A stretch of DNA of 64,000 bases, taken from contig JAYPBC010000010.1 of the NCBI GenBank assembly GCA_038124025.1, positions 4,685 through 68,684 of the forward strand. Direction: 5' to 3'. Numbering within the stretch: the first letter of the stretch is position 1; every line of letters begins with the position of its first letter. The position numbers and the translations under genes are program-made. The DNA is from UBA1275 sp038124025. GTDB lineage: Bacteria; Bacteroidota; Rhodothermia; Balneolales; Balneolaceae. Shown piece after piece: positions 1-8,139 of the stretch. The notes under the pieces were generated by a model, which saw nothing but the letters and a program-made list of their open reading frames with translations, was not told where the DNA came from and made no database searches.

Positions 1-1189
1 TACCGGATGTTTGATATGCTACATGAACCTTATGTCCTTGATCAACCAGACGTATAAAAGTTCCTCCCATGGATATAACATCGTCATCGGGATGAGGGCT
101 AAAAATCAATGCTTTTTTAGGGAATGGATTTTTTCGTTCTGGACGATAGGTATCGTCGGCATTAGGTTTGCCACCAGGCCAACCAGTGATGGTATGTTGA
201 ATCTGATTAAAAACTCTGATATTCACATTGTAAGCGGTACCTATTTCCATTAGAATATCATTCATTCCATATTCTCGATAATCTTCTTCAGTCAGCTTTA
301 AAATTGGTTTGCTTAGTTTTAAACTCAACCAAATCACTGCTTTTTTAATAAGAAAATTATTCCATTTAATGGGTCCTGCAAGCCAGGGAGTTTTGATGCG
401 AGTCAGTTCCGCAGCCGCAGCAGTGTCCAAAATAACTTCAGTCTGGCTATGTTGCTGTAAAAACGTTGCGGGAATGGATGTATTTATGGCGCCCTCGACC
501 GTCTCTCGTATGATTGTTGCCTTGCCTTCACCCCAGGCCATCATGAATATTTTTTTTGCCTGCATGATTGTTCCAACACCCATTGTAATCGCTCTTCTCG
601 GTACATTTTCAATACCGAAGAACCCACTAGCAGCATCTAACATGGTTAATCGATCCAATGTTATGAGACGAGTTTTAGAATCAATAGTAGATCCAGGTTC
701 GTTAAATCCAATATGACCTGTACGACCAATACCAAGGATTTGTATGTCTAAACCACCTGCCTGGGCAATTTTTGCCTCATACTGTTCACAAAATTTCGTT
801 ATTTCGTCTTTCTTTAGTGTACCATCCGGTATGTGAATGTTCTCTGGTTTAATATCTATATGGTTGAATAGGTATTCATGCATGAAGTGAACATAACTCT
901 GATGGGCATCCGGAGACATTGGGTAATATTCATCGAGGTTAAAGGTGATAACACGCTCAAAACTTAACCCTTCTTCTTTATGCTTTCGTACTAACTCATC
1001 GTAGACTTGGGTTGGGGTAGATCCAGTAGCAAGACCCAATACCGTAGGTTTGGATTCTTTGTTTCTAGATTCAATGAGTGCAGCTATGGAATTAGCTACA
1101 TACAGCGATCCCTCAATGGCCGTATTAAATAACTTAGTGGGTATGCGCTCATGGCTGGTTAGATCAAAATCGGATAGTGATACTGACAT
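1..1189 (-). CDS. nagB: Glucosamine-6-phosphate deaminase fused to a PIG-L/LmbE deacetylase-like domain (3' end cut by window)
   Basis: I translated this by hand from the reverse strand; it is open to the window edge, with about 396 residues present. The ATG at 1189 has an in-frame stop a few codons upstream. The N-terminal deaminase domain shows the phosphate loop ATGSTP (55-60), NLDEY with the general-base Asp86, and GRTGHIGFNEPGS with His159 and Glu164. The position equivalent to E. coli NagB Asp141 is Thr157. After about residue 355 a second domain begins with the PIG-L metal motif SPHPDDD (His366, Asp368-370). Proteins of this fused layout (roughly 640 aa) are familiar from Bacteroidota and are annotated as GlcN6P deaminase, which converts GlcN6P to fructose-6-P plus ammonia. 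The PIG-L half probably acts on an N-acetylated sugar, but this is inference. It is divergent from tatD. Confidence 0.9.
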   Translation of the reverse strand, partial: MSVSLSDFDLTSHERIPTKLFNTAIEGSLYVANSIAALIESRNKESKPTVLGLATGSTPTQVYDELVRKHKEEGLSFERVITFNLDEYYPMSPDAHQSYVHFMHEYLFNHIDIKPENIHIPDGTLKKDEITKFCEQYEAKIAQAGGLDIQILGIGRTGHIGFNEPGSTIDSKTRLITLDRLTMLDAASGFFGIENVPRRAITMGVGTIMQAKKIFMMAWGEGKATIIRETVEGAINTSIPATFLQQHSQTEVILDTAAAAELTRIKTPWLAGPIKWNNFLIKKAVIWLSLKLSKPILKLTEEDYREYGMNDILMEIGTAYNVNIRVFNQIQHTITGWPGGKPNADDTYRPERKNPFPKKALIFSPHPDDDVISMGGTFIRLVDQGHKVHVAYQTSG

Positions 1190-1296
1190 TGGGCAATTTG
1201 GTTATATTGACACGATTTTACCGAAAGAAATCGGTTTTAAGATGGAGTTTGTAAAATACTGTAATACCCTCGTAAAAAGCAGTAGGATTAGAGAAT

Positions 1297-1320
1297 TTTA
1301 CAAGCCTGACATTTTGTAAA
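1297..1320. promoter_or_regulatory. Inverted repeat TTTACAA-N10-TTGTAAA in the nagB/tatD divergent region
   Basis: Two perfect 7-bp half sites (1297-1303 and 1314-1320) lie in the 192-bp region between the divergent nagB and tatD starts. Further TGTAAA-like words occur on either side (about 1260 and 1325). The arrangement resembles an operator for a dimeric repressor. No regulator gene is next to it, so the link to amino-sugar control is a guess. Confidence 0.3.
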
Positions 1321-1381
1321 TTATTGTAAAAATAAGCTATTTTAACCATATAAGCCATAGTTTACATTAATAATATACTTT

Positions 1382-2182
1382 ATGACAGACACCCACGCCC
1401 ATATATTTTTACCAGACTATTCTGAAGATGCAATCTCGATGATTAATCGAGCTTTAGATGTGGGTATTCATCGTATTCTAATGCCTTCCATTAATTCGGA
1501 TTCCGTTGCTCAAATGGAATCAATTTCTCAACTAAGTAGTGGTATCAAGGGCATTAATTTATATCCAATGATTGGTTTACATCCATGCGAAGTACAGGAG
1601 CATGTATCTACTTGGGGACAGTATGATTGGAAGAAAAAGCTAGAAAGTTGGCTGTATACGTATGCTTCCTTGGATCAATATGTTGGAATTGGAGAAACAG
1701 GTTTAGACTATTATTGGTCAGATGAGCATAAAAAAGAACAGATGCTGAGCCTTGACATACATTTCGAGTTGGCAAAAAGTACCAAGAAACCCATTGTCTT
1801 ACACAATAGAGAAAGTACACAGGACTTACTACAGACTATAGAGAGGCATCAGGATGGCACGGTTAAGGGAGTCTGGCATTGCTTTAATGGAACCTATGAG
1901 GAGGGAATGCAGGCTATAGATCTAGGTTTTCATCTAGGGATAGGAGGGGTAGTGACATTTAAAAATGCTGGAGTTGCCGAGGTAATTCAGCGGTTACCGT
2001 TAGATAAGCTCATCTTAGAAACCGATTCACCATACCTCTCACCAACTCCTTTACGAGGTAAGCGTAATGAGCCTGCTCGCCTAGAATACATCCAGGAAAA
2101 ACTGGCTCAACTATTTGATTTAAGCCAACAAGAAGTAGAGAAAAGAACCGATCTAACTGCGGCTGAATTGTTTTCTCTTTAG
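1382..2182 (+). CDS. tatD: TatD/YcfH family metal-dependent hydrolase
   Basis: This 266-aa protein is full length for the TatD family of metal-dependent DNases and deoxyribonucleases of the amidohydrolase fold. Metal ligands are visible: TDTHAH (His5, His7), GIGETGLDYYW (Glu105), VLHNRES (His141), GVWHCFNG (His166) and LETDSPYL (Asp215), followed by the family C-terminal Arg-Gly-Lys-Arg-Asn-Glu-Pro block. The ATG at 1382 places the first metal motif at residue 3, as usual. The role is 3'-5' exonuclease activity and DNA-fragment or D-aminoacyl turnover; the true in-cell substrate of YcfH-type members is not settled. It converges with pdxB, with 29 bp between stop codons. Confidence 0.93.
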   Translation: MTDTHAHIFLPDYSEDAISMINRALDVGIHRILMPSINSDSVAQMESISQLSSGIKGINLYPMIGLHPCEVQEHVSTWGQYDWKKKLESWLYTYASLDQYVGIGETGLDYYWSDEHKKEQMLSLDIHFELAKSTKKPIVLHNRESTQDLLQTIERHQDGTVKGVWHCFNGTYEEGMQAIDLGFHLGIGGVVTFKNAGVAEVIQRLPLDKLILETDSPYLSPTPLRGKRNEPARLEYIQEKLAQLFDLSQQEVEKRTDLTAAELFSL

Positions 2183-2211
2183 CACCGATCTCAGCAATCA
2201 GGGTAGGCTAA

Positions 2212-3381
2212 TCAATCCGGCGCGAAGAGCGGTCGTAAACGATTGGGGTACGTTTCAGGAAAAGCTGTGTGTGTAAATTCATTTCGAAGTTCTATGGTAT
2301 TTCTTAAGGCCTGAAATCCTCGAGCTATGTTTGTATTGAGTTGGTTTAATTCGGCGCTTTGAGTGGGTTTATTAATTAATTTACGCATCTCATAATCATA
2401 GTTATGCAAACCGTGTAACATACTTAAGCTCTGCGGGTTATATTTTATTTTTGAGGCTTTGAAAATGGCTTCGCTGGGCAGATTCCCTTTATGATCTGTG
2501 GGTTTATCTTGCCATTGTTGATCGGTCCAGTTTGGATTAAAAAACTTCAAAAGCCTTCTAAGTACCCCTTTAGAGGCTTCTAATTTAGCTTGTTTTGAGT
2601 ATCCAGCAATGTGAGGGGTGGCGATTAATGCTTGGTTTACTAGCGCCTTGTTTGGAATTGGCTCGGTTTCCCAAACATCTAAAACGATACTAATTATATT
2701 ATTTGGTGATCTATGTAAATTATTGTAGGACAATAGGTAACTTTCATTAATGACTCCACCTCTTGCTGCGTTTATGATGAGTTTGTGATGGGGGTTGAGC
2801 GACAAAATGTCAGGTATAAAATGGTGGGTAGACTTGCTGTTTTGGGTAATGTAGGGAAGATGAATGCTAAGGATATCGCAGGAATTGAGGGCACTCAGAC
2901 TGCACGAGTTGAACGTCCGGTCACGTTGCGTTTTTGGTGGGTCATACCCGGCATAAGGTACCCCAAGGTCGTCTAGTTTTTTTGCTAACCTTCCTCCTGT
3001 ATGCCCCATACCGACAATTCCAACGGTGTAGTCGATTAACTTTGTTTGGGATAATGCACACCATCTAAGCATGGCGGTAAGTGCATATTCTGCGACTGCG
3101 TTCGCATTGCAGCCAGGGGAGTGATCAAAGGCTATGCCAGCTTCGCTCAGATATTCCTTATCAATGTGATCAGTACCTGCCGAGGCGGAACCTATAAATG
3201 CAAGATTTTTTGGAAGGGCCGGTATCGTTGTTGGGTTTACTTTCGTTACAGTCCTGAGTATCCAAGCATCAAAACCGTTTAGCTTAGGAATAGCTTTGGA
3301 GCTGTCGTAATAAACCAATTCAGCATGCTCTGGGAGAAGCTGCTCTAAATAGTAGATATGTTGGTCGGCTAGTATTCTCAC
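2212..3381 (-). CDS. pdxB: Erythronate-4-phosphate dehydrogenase (PdxB-like)
   Basis: This 389-aa D-2-hydroxyacid dehydrogenase has the PdxB pattern: IGSASAGTDHID near residues 63-74, HSPGCNANAVAEYA (87-100), the NAD-binding GIVGMGHTGG (121-130), catalytic Arg207 in AARGGVINE, an acidic residue at about 238 in LDVWETEP, and the catalytic His257 in TPHIAGYS followed by a C-terminal dimerisation extension. It oxidises 4-phosphoerythronate in the DXP-dependent route to pyridoxal 5'-phosphate. The length matches PdxB (about 380) rather than shorter SerA or lactate dehydrogenases. No other pdx gene is in the window. It stands alone, divergent from the nucleoside phosphorylase. Confidence 0.9.
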   Translation of the reverse strand: MRILADQHIYYLEQLLPEHAELVYYDSSKAIPKLNGFDAWILRTVTKVNPTTIPALPKNLAFIGSASAGTDHIDKEYLSEAGIAFDHSPGCNANAVAEYALTAMLRWCALSQTKLIDYTVGIVGMGHTGGRLAKKLDDLGVPYAGYDPPKTQRDRTFNSCSLSALNSCDILSIHLPYITQNSKSTHHFIPDILSLNPHHKLIINAARGGVINESYLLSYNNLHRSPNNIISIVLDVWETEPIPNKALVNQALIATPHIAGYSKQAKLEASKGVLRRLLKFFNPNWTDQQWQDKPTDHKGNLPSEAIFKASKIKYNPQSLSMLHGLHNYDYEMRKLINKPTQSAELNQLNTNIARGFQALRNTIELRNEFTHTAFPETYPNRLRPLFAPD

Positions 3382-3565
3382 GCTGCAGAGTGGTCTTCGT
3401 TTACCTTAAAGTTCGTTTTAGTTGCAAAACAAAGCTTGGTTGTAGCTGGCAAGCTTAGAGCGTCTTTATTTTTCTCTGTACGAAGGTACATCTTCTATCT
3501 GTATATAACCATTCTTTACGCATTTAACATAGCAAATTTTGGTAGGGTTTGCTGTTAGCAATAAA

Positions 3566-3597
3566 TTAGAATTAATGCGCTAGCTTAGCTACTTTTG
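3566..3597 (+). promoter_or_regulatory. Bacteroidota-type promoter for the nucleoside phosphorylase gene
   Basis: TACTTTTG at 3590-3597 matches the Bacteroidota -7 consensus TAnnTTTG exactly. A TTAG at 3566-3569 sits about 20 bp upstream, at the place of the -33 TTTG element. Transcription would start near 3604, about 20 bp before the start codon at 3626. The assignment rests on motif match only. Confidence 0.45.
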
Positions 3598-3625
3598 TTA
3601 TGGAGACACCAAATTATAGGCCTAT

Positions 3626-4960
3626 ATGGAATATCAAATAGTAGATTTAATAAGGAAAAAAAGAGATAGTAAAATACTATCAGACAATGAATTAAGTTAT
3701 CTAATTCATCAGTATGCTAAGGGAAATATACCTGATTATCAGATGAGTGCGTTTTTGATGGCGGCATATCTAAACGGTCTCAACGATCAGGAATCCACCT
3801 CACTTACCTATTCTATGCTGCATTCAGGTAGTGTGTTGGATTTGACGGATATTCCAGGGGTTAAAGTAGATAAGCATTCTACTGGTGGTGTAGGCGATAA
3901 ATTATCCCTCATATTGGCTCCCATTGTGGCTAGTTTAGGAGTATGTGTTCCAATGGTTTCAGGTAGGGGTTTGGGTCACACTGGCGGCACCTTAGATAAA
4001 TTGGAATCCATACCTGGATTTCGGGTTAATTTATCCATAGATGAATACAGTACTTTAGTGCAGGAACATAATCTTGTTCTGGCTGGTCAAACCGATGAAA
4101 TGGCACCCGCCGATAAGAAAATGTATGCACTGCGAGATGTGACAGCCACCGTTGAATCTATTCCGTTGATCGCGGGAAGTATAATGAGTAAAAAATTAGC
4201 AGAGGGCATCGATGCCTTGGTTCTGGATGTGAAGTATGGATCAGGGGCTTTTATGAAAACCCAAAACAATGCGATAAAGCTAGCCCAAACACTAGTGGAT
4301 GTTGGGGAAAGCTTCAACAAGCCTACCATAGCCCTAATCACAAATATGGAAACACCCACAGGCTTAGCTATTGGAAATTGGTTAGAGGTACAAGAATCTA
4401 TTGATGTACTTCAGGGAACTGGGCCTTCGGATACCGTGTACCTAAGTACATTATTGTCTGGAGTGATGTTATTTCTAGGGGGCGCCGTTGAGTCTATTGA
4501 AGCCGGAGTCAAAGAGGCAAAAAAAGCCATATCATCCGGAACAGCATACCAAAAATTTAGAGATATTGTTCAAGCGCAAGGTGGTGATTTGAGCTACATA
4601 GACGCACCCAACTCGAGAGGGGTAGCAAACTACAGTTACCCGATATCGAGTAGAAATGAAGGGTACTTAAACCGTTTAGACGCTTATTTGTTGGGTACAT
4701 TAAGTGTACGACTGGGTGCGGGTAGGCTACAAAAAGATCATGATGTTGACCCCCTGGCGGGTATAAGACTAGAAAAAAAGCTTGGAGATTACGTACAAAA
4801 GGGTGAAACTTTAATGACTCTATATACGAATAAAGAGTTGAACGCAGAAGAACTCGAACGATGGGTATTTTCTTCGATTGAGTTGAGCGTTAAACCAGCA
4901 AAACAACCGCCGCTGGTTTCTCATTTATTAGATAAAAACGGTTTACGAGTGTATTCATGA
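3626..4960 (+). CDS. pdp: Pyrimidine-nucleoside (thymidine) phosphorylase
   Basis: This 444-aa protein carries the thymidine/pyrimidine-nucleoside phosphorylase signature: KHSTGGVGDKLSL from Lys83 (phosphate-binding His84/Ser85/Thr86), SGRGLGHTGGTLDKLESIPGF about 30 residues later, and a nucleobase-binding block with MSKKLAEG and VLDVKYGSGAFM. It has the three-part architecture of the family (alpha helical, glycosyltransferase-like alpha/beta, C-terminal PYNP domain). It cleaves thymidine or uridine with phosphate to give the base and (deoxy)ribose-1-phosphate, which phosphopentomutase (41083-42240) can convert to the 5-phosphate. The N-terminus MEYQIVDLIRKKRD matches the usual MRMVDLIRKKRDG start. 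DeoA versus Pdp specificity cannot be decided from sequence. Confidence 0.92.
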   Translation: MEYQIVDLIRKKRDSKILSDNELSYLIHQYAKGNIPDYQMSAFLMAAYLNGLNDQESTSLTYSMLHSGSVLDLTDIPGVKVDKHSTGGVGDKLSLILAPIVASLGVCVPMVSGRGLGHTGGTLDKLESIPGFRVNLSIDEYSTLVQEHNLVLAGQTDEMAPADKKMYALRDVTATVESIPLIAGSIMSKKLAEGIDALVLDVKYGSGAFMKTQNNAIKLAQTLVDVGESFNKPTIALITNMETPTGLAIGNWLEVQESIDVLQGTGPSDTVYLSTLLSGVMLFLGGAVESIEAGVKEAKKAISSGTAYQKFRDIVQAQGGDLSYIDAPNSRGVANYSYPISSRNEGYLNRLDAYLLGTLSVRLGAGRLQKDHDVDPLAGIRLEKKLGDYVQKGETLMTLYTNKELNAEELERWVFSSIELSVKPAKQPPLVSHLLDKNGLRVYS

Positions 4961-5036
4961 CTGAGTTTATCCGTAAATTTAGATACATTACTACTAGCAA
5001 ATTAAACAAATCAGATAACCCAACATCCAACAACCT

Positions 5037-5855
5037 ATGTTTCAACGTTTTATTCGTGCCATAAAATCACTTTTCGGGGGCGTAGTGAGCTCTATGGAAA
5101 ATCCAAAATTGATCTTGGAGCAAAATATTAGGGAATTAAATGATCAAATCCCTCAAATGAATGAGAATATAGCAACGGTCAAAGCTAACTTGATTATGCT
5201 TAAAAAAGAGGCAAATAGAGGAGAGGCAAGGGTGCAGGATCTTACTAGAAAAATTAAATCAGCCATTCAGGCTAATCGTGATGATATAGCTGAGGGGTAT
5301 GCCTTACAATTGGAAAAAGCTAGAGAAGATCTTAATTCCACAAAAAGTCAGTTGGAATTCGCTGAAAAAGCTTATGAAAAAGCTTTAAAGGTAAAAGAAG
5401 TATTCATGCGTGAAAAAGACCGTAAAATTGAAGAGGCAAAAGAGGCTCTAAGAGCAAGTGAGCGCTCAGAGTGGCAGGCGAAGATTGCGGATACCCTAGA
5501 GCAGTTTGAGGTAGGGGGGATAGATCAGACGCATGACGAGATGATTAGTCGCCTAAACGAAGAATCAGCAAAAAATGAGGCGAGAATGGAAATTGCACTC
5601 GACAGTCTCGATACTCAAACTATGGAAATCGAAGCGAATGCTGAAAAGTTACGGGCACACGAGTTAGTAGAGCAATTTAAACTAGAAATGAATCCTGATA
5701 GCGTGAAGTCAAATGAACGTCAATCTGATACCTTGGATAATCAGGATGCTCTAAGTCAGCAGGACGGTGTTGAAAGTGAGTCTTCAACGGAGGAGTATAG
5801 TAGCTCAGCACAGGAAAACACGGCTAGTAAAAAATCAATTGGATCAAAAAATTAG
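5037..5855 (+). CDS. pspA: PspA/IM30 (Vipp1) family membrane-stress protein
   Basis: This 272-aa protein is almost entirely predicted coiled coil. It starts MFQRFIRAIKSLFGGVVSSMENPK, the amphipathic helix typical of PspA/IM30, followed by LILEQNIRELNDQI and long charged helices to about residue 215. The last 50 or so residues are a Ser/Glu/Gln-rich tail not present in E. coli PspA (222 aa). PspA and Vipp1 are established members of the ESCRT-III superfamily that polymerise on and repair the inner membrane. It lies 76 bp after the nucleoside phosphorylase and heads a tight run: 5 bp to the next gene, then 6, then 2. No PspF, PspB or PspC homologue is in the window. Confidence 0.9.
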   Translation: MFQRFIRAIKSLFGGVVSSMENPKLILEQNIRELNDQIPQMNENIATVKANLIMLKKEANRGEARVQDLTRKIKSAIQANRDDIAEGYALQLEKAREDLNSTKSQLEFAEKAYEKALKVKEVFMREKDRKIEEAKEALRASERSEWQAKIADTLEQFEVGGIDQTHDEMISRLNEESAKNEARMEIALDSLDTQTMEIEANAEKLRAHELVEQFKLEMNPDSVKSNERQSDTLDNQDALSQQDGVESESSTEEYSSSAQENTASKKSIGSKN

Positions 5856-5860
5856 TTTAA

Positions 5861-6280
5861 TTGTCTAGAGAAACACAGCATACCGATTTCGAAGCTCTAA
5901 AAAATGTTTGGAAACAGCATTATGCTGAAAGTAAAGTGCTGAAAAAGCAGCAAAAAGAGGTGGTTCGAAACGCAAAAATAACCCAGGCCTTAAAGGGTGT
6001 TGAAGCCTCTTTATCACGTTTGGGGCTTACATTCGATATACATGATCCGCAGGAATTCTCAGACTTATCAAGAAATGTTCCCAGTACAGCTGATACAGTA
6101 GAGGCTAATAGTGAGCTGAATAGTTATAACGTAAGCGAAAACCAGCCAGATAGTAGTATCAAACATTTAAAAGCGAAAGAGAGCTTAGAAATAATAAAAA
6201 ACGAGATGGGGCTGATCAGCGAAGAAATAAATAAAAGTGCGAGAAATGATAATGCAACTAAAACAATAGGTAAGCAGTAG
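5861..6280 (+). CDS. Uncharacterised charged soluble protein in the pspA operon
   Basis: This 139-aa reading frame uses a TTG start five bases after the pspA stop, so translation is probably coupled to pspA; no clear ribosome site is visible. It is hydrophilic, with no signal peptide or membrane segment. A basic helical N-terminal half contains VWKQHYAESKVLKKQQKEVV (about residues 16-35), and a Ser/Asn/Glu-rich C-terminal half ends in another helix (about 100-125). I do not recognise a family. Position between pspA and a membrane-anchored coiled-coil gene suggests a partner of PspA, which is inference from context only. An alternative is a later start, since the first in-frame ATG is near the C-terminus. 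Confidence 0.65.
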   Translation: MSRETQHTDFEALKNVWKQHYAESKVLKKQQKEVVRNAKITQALKGVEASLSRLGLTFDIHDPQEFSDLSRNVPSTADTVEANSELNSYNVSENQPDSSIKHLKAKESLEIIKNEMGLISEEINKSARNDNATKTIGKQ

Positions 6281-6286
6281 GAATAA

Positions 6287-7249
6287 ATGAATACTGAAGG
6301 CTCAATTAATTATGCTAGAGAAGTCTTTAAGCATCCCTTCAATTTAACGGCACTTGTTGTAGGTGGGGCTGGGTCGATTGTGCTTACATCCAGCGTTCCA
6401 GAATTAGGGATAGCATTATTGTCTGGTCTAATGGGTGCGGAACTGATGTATTTGGGTATTGCTACTAAGCTACCTGAAATACGAAAAAAAATTGAGCTCA
6501 AAAAAATGCAAGAGCGTTATCACACCAATAACGACAAGACCATTTTCCAATCACTTGATCAAGCATCTCAGAAGCGTTTTTTAGTATCAAAGCATCTAAC
6601 TAAGCTCATTACAGAAAATTTTGATAAGCTTCCTTATACTTCACAAGGCTTGCTGAATACGATATCTAAGAAGCTAGACACGTTATTGACTAACCATTTA
6701 AATCTTTTAGATCTTATTCGGCGCTATAAGGTCTACTTGAATGTACACGTAGAGAAGCAAATAGAGTCTGAATTGGTGGAATTAATCAATCATATCAAAA
6801 CATTAGACCCCGGGAAGCTTAAAGACTCAAAAACTAGGCGAGTGACTATTTTGCAGAAGCGGCTTCAAAAATTTACAGTGGCTGAAGAAAAATTTGCTAT
6901 GTGTGAGACTCATTTAGAGACCATTGAAGATGCTATTCGATATATTTATGAGCAATCCATGACCATGAATAAACCCGAAGAAATTGGATTCCAGTTGGAT
7001 AATCTACTCACTGATGTAGATGAAACAGCAGAATTACTAGATGCAATGGACTTGGAAACACACGAGAGCCAATCTCAAGAATATTACTCAGAGAACGAAC
7101 TTGACGAATTACTAACGCAGATTCAAGAAAGGAAAATAAAGACACGAGAAGCTCAGACGATCAATGAAGCAGCGAATGCCTTTGAATCGGCCAATGCAGC
7201 CAAATCAACCAGTATAGCTAGTACAGCCAATAATAGCATAAGGCAATAA
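6287..7249 (+). CDS. Uncharacterised membrane-anchored coiled-coil protein in the pspA operon
   Basis: This 320-aa protein has an N-terminal hydrophobic hairpin (about residues 16-36 and 39-57, with short turns) followed by a long, charged, mostly helical cytoplasmic region to the C-terminus. The tail is Ala/Ser/Asn-rich. No catalytic motif is visible and I do not recognise the family. The ATG at 6287 lies 6 bp after the preceding stop, and the enoyl-CoA hydratase starts 2 bp after this gene. The combination of a membrane hairpin and helical body, placed directly behind PspA, fits a membrane receptor or regulator of PspA filaments (inference). Confidence 0.8.
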   Translation: MNTEGSINYAREVFKHPFNLTALVVGGAGSIVLTSSVPELGIALLSGLMGAELMYLGIATKLPEIRKKIELKKMQERYHTNNDKTIFQSLDQASQKRFLVSKHLTKLITENFDKLPYTSQGLLNTISKKLDTLLTNHLNLLDLIRRYKVYLNVHVEKQIESELVELINHIKTLDPGKLKDSKTRRVTILQKRLQKFTVAEEKFAMCETHLETIEDAIRYIYEQSMTMNKPEEIGFQLDNLLTDVDETAELLDAMDLETHESQSQEYYSENELDELLTQIQERKIKTREAQTINEAANAFESANAAKSTSIASTANNSIRQ

Positions 7250-7251
7250 AT

Positions 7252-8061
7252 ATGCGAGAATCATTTGAGCATTTAATTTGGGAAGTAGAGGATGATATAG
7301 CTGTGCTAACGATTAACCGTCCAGATGTCTTAAATGCACTAAATACGCATGTGCTGAAGGAGCTGGATGAATGGTCAACTCAATTACGCTCGATATTAGA
7401 GCAGCCATCTAATTCCATACGTTGTATTATCTTGCAAGGAGCTGGGACTAAGGCCTTTGTAGCGGGTGCAGATATCAAAGAGTTTAAAGGTAAAACCAAG
7501 ACAGAAGCACAGTATATATCGAGTAGAGGGCAGCGTATTTTTGGACAAATTGAACAACTTCCTGTACCCACTGTAGCGCTTGTAGAGGGATATGCATTGG
7601 GCGGTGGTGCTGAATTAGCCATTGCCTGCGACTTTAGGTTGGCGGCTCCTAATGCCATTATAGGGTTTCCAGAGGTTAAGTTGGGCTTAATACCTGGCTT
7701 TGGCGGAACCGTTCGTCTCCCGCAACTAATTGGAAACGTTAGAGCAATAGAATGGATGACTACCGCAAAAACAGTATCTGCAGAACAAGGGCTAGATGTA
7801 GGGATTTTTAATGCTATCTTAGACGATAAGGCCGAAGATGTGTTGAATCAGGCAAAAAAATGGGTGGCTCCACTATGTTCTATGGCGCCTTTAGCCGTAA
7901 AAAATGTTATTTTTGCAGTGAAATCTCAACAAAATACGAACTCAGCGATAAGTTTTGAGAAAGAAGCGGAGCTGTTTGCTAAGCTTTTTGAATCACATGA
8001 CTTTCAGGAAGGAGTTAACGCTTTTTTAGAGAAAAGAAAGCCTGTGTTTCAAAATAAATGA
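7252..8061 (+). CDS. Enoyl-CoA hydratase/isomerase family protein
   Basis: This 269-aa protein is a complete crotonase. The oxyanion-hole segments AFVAGADIKEF and ALGGGAELAIACD are present. Both catalytic glutamates of true hydratases are retained, one in GGGAELA and one in FPEVKLGLIPGFGGT. The C-terminus EGVNAFLEKRKPVF is typical. It should hydrate trans-2-enoyl-CoA to 3-hydroxyacyl-CoA in fatty-acid or amino-acid degradation. It sits 2 bp behind the membrane coiled-coil gene, so it is probably co-transcribed with pspA, which is an unexpected partner. No other beta-oxidation gene is near. Confidence 0.9.
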   Translation: MRESFEHLIWEVEDDIAVLTINRPDVLNALNTHVLKELDEWSTQLRSILEQPSNSIRCIILQGAGTKAFVAGADIKEFKGKTKTEAQYISSRGQRIFGQIEQLPVPTVALVEGYALGGGAELAIACDFRLAAPNAIIGFPEVKLGLIPGFGGTVRLPQLIGNVRAIEWMTTAKTVSAEQGLDVGIFNAILDDKAEDVLNQAKKWVAPLCSMAPLAVKNVIFAVKSQQNTNSAISFEKEAELFAKLFESHDFQEGVNAFLEKRKPVFQNK

Positions 8062-8126
8062 GAACCAATAATTAATTGATGAACGACGAACCTCCATCGA
8101 GTAGATTACACATAACCTACATATCT

Positions 8127-8132
8127 AAGGAG
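8127..8132 (+). promoter_or_regulatory. Shine-Dalgarno AAGGAG for the CorC/HlyC-type gene
   Basis: AAGGAG ends 7 bases before the ATG at 8140. This is a strong site compared with most starts here, which lack one, and it fixes the start codon. Confidence 0.6.
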
Positions 8133-8139
8133 TCCAAAA

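Noticed and set aside
309..1319. Plus-strand frames (309-716 and 1050-1319) opposite nagB
   Set aside because: The minus strand translates cleanly to a NagB-PIG-L fusion with recognised motifs.
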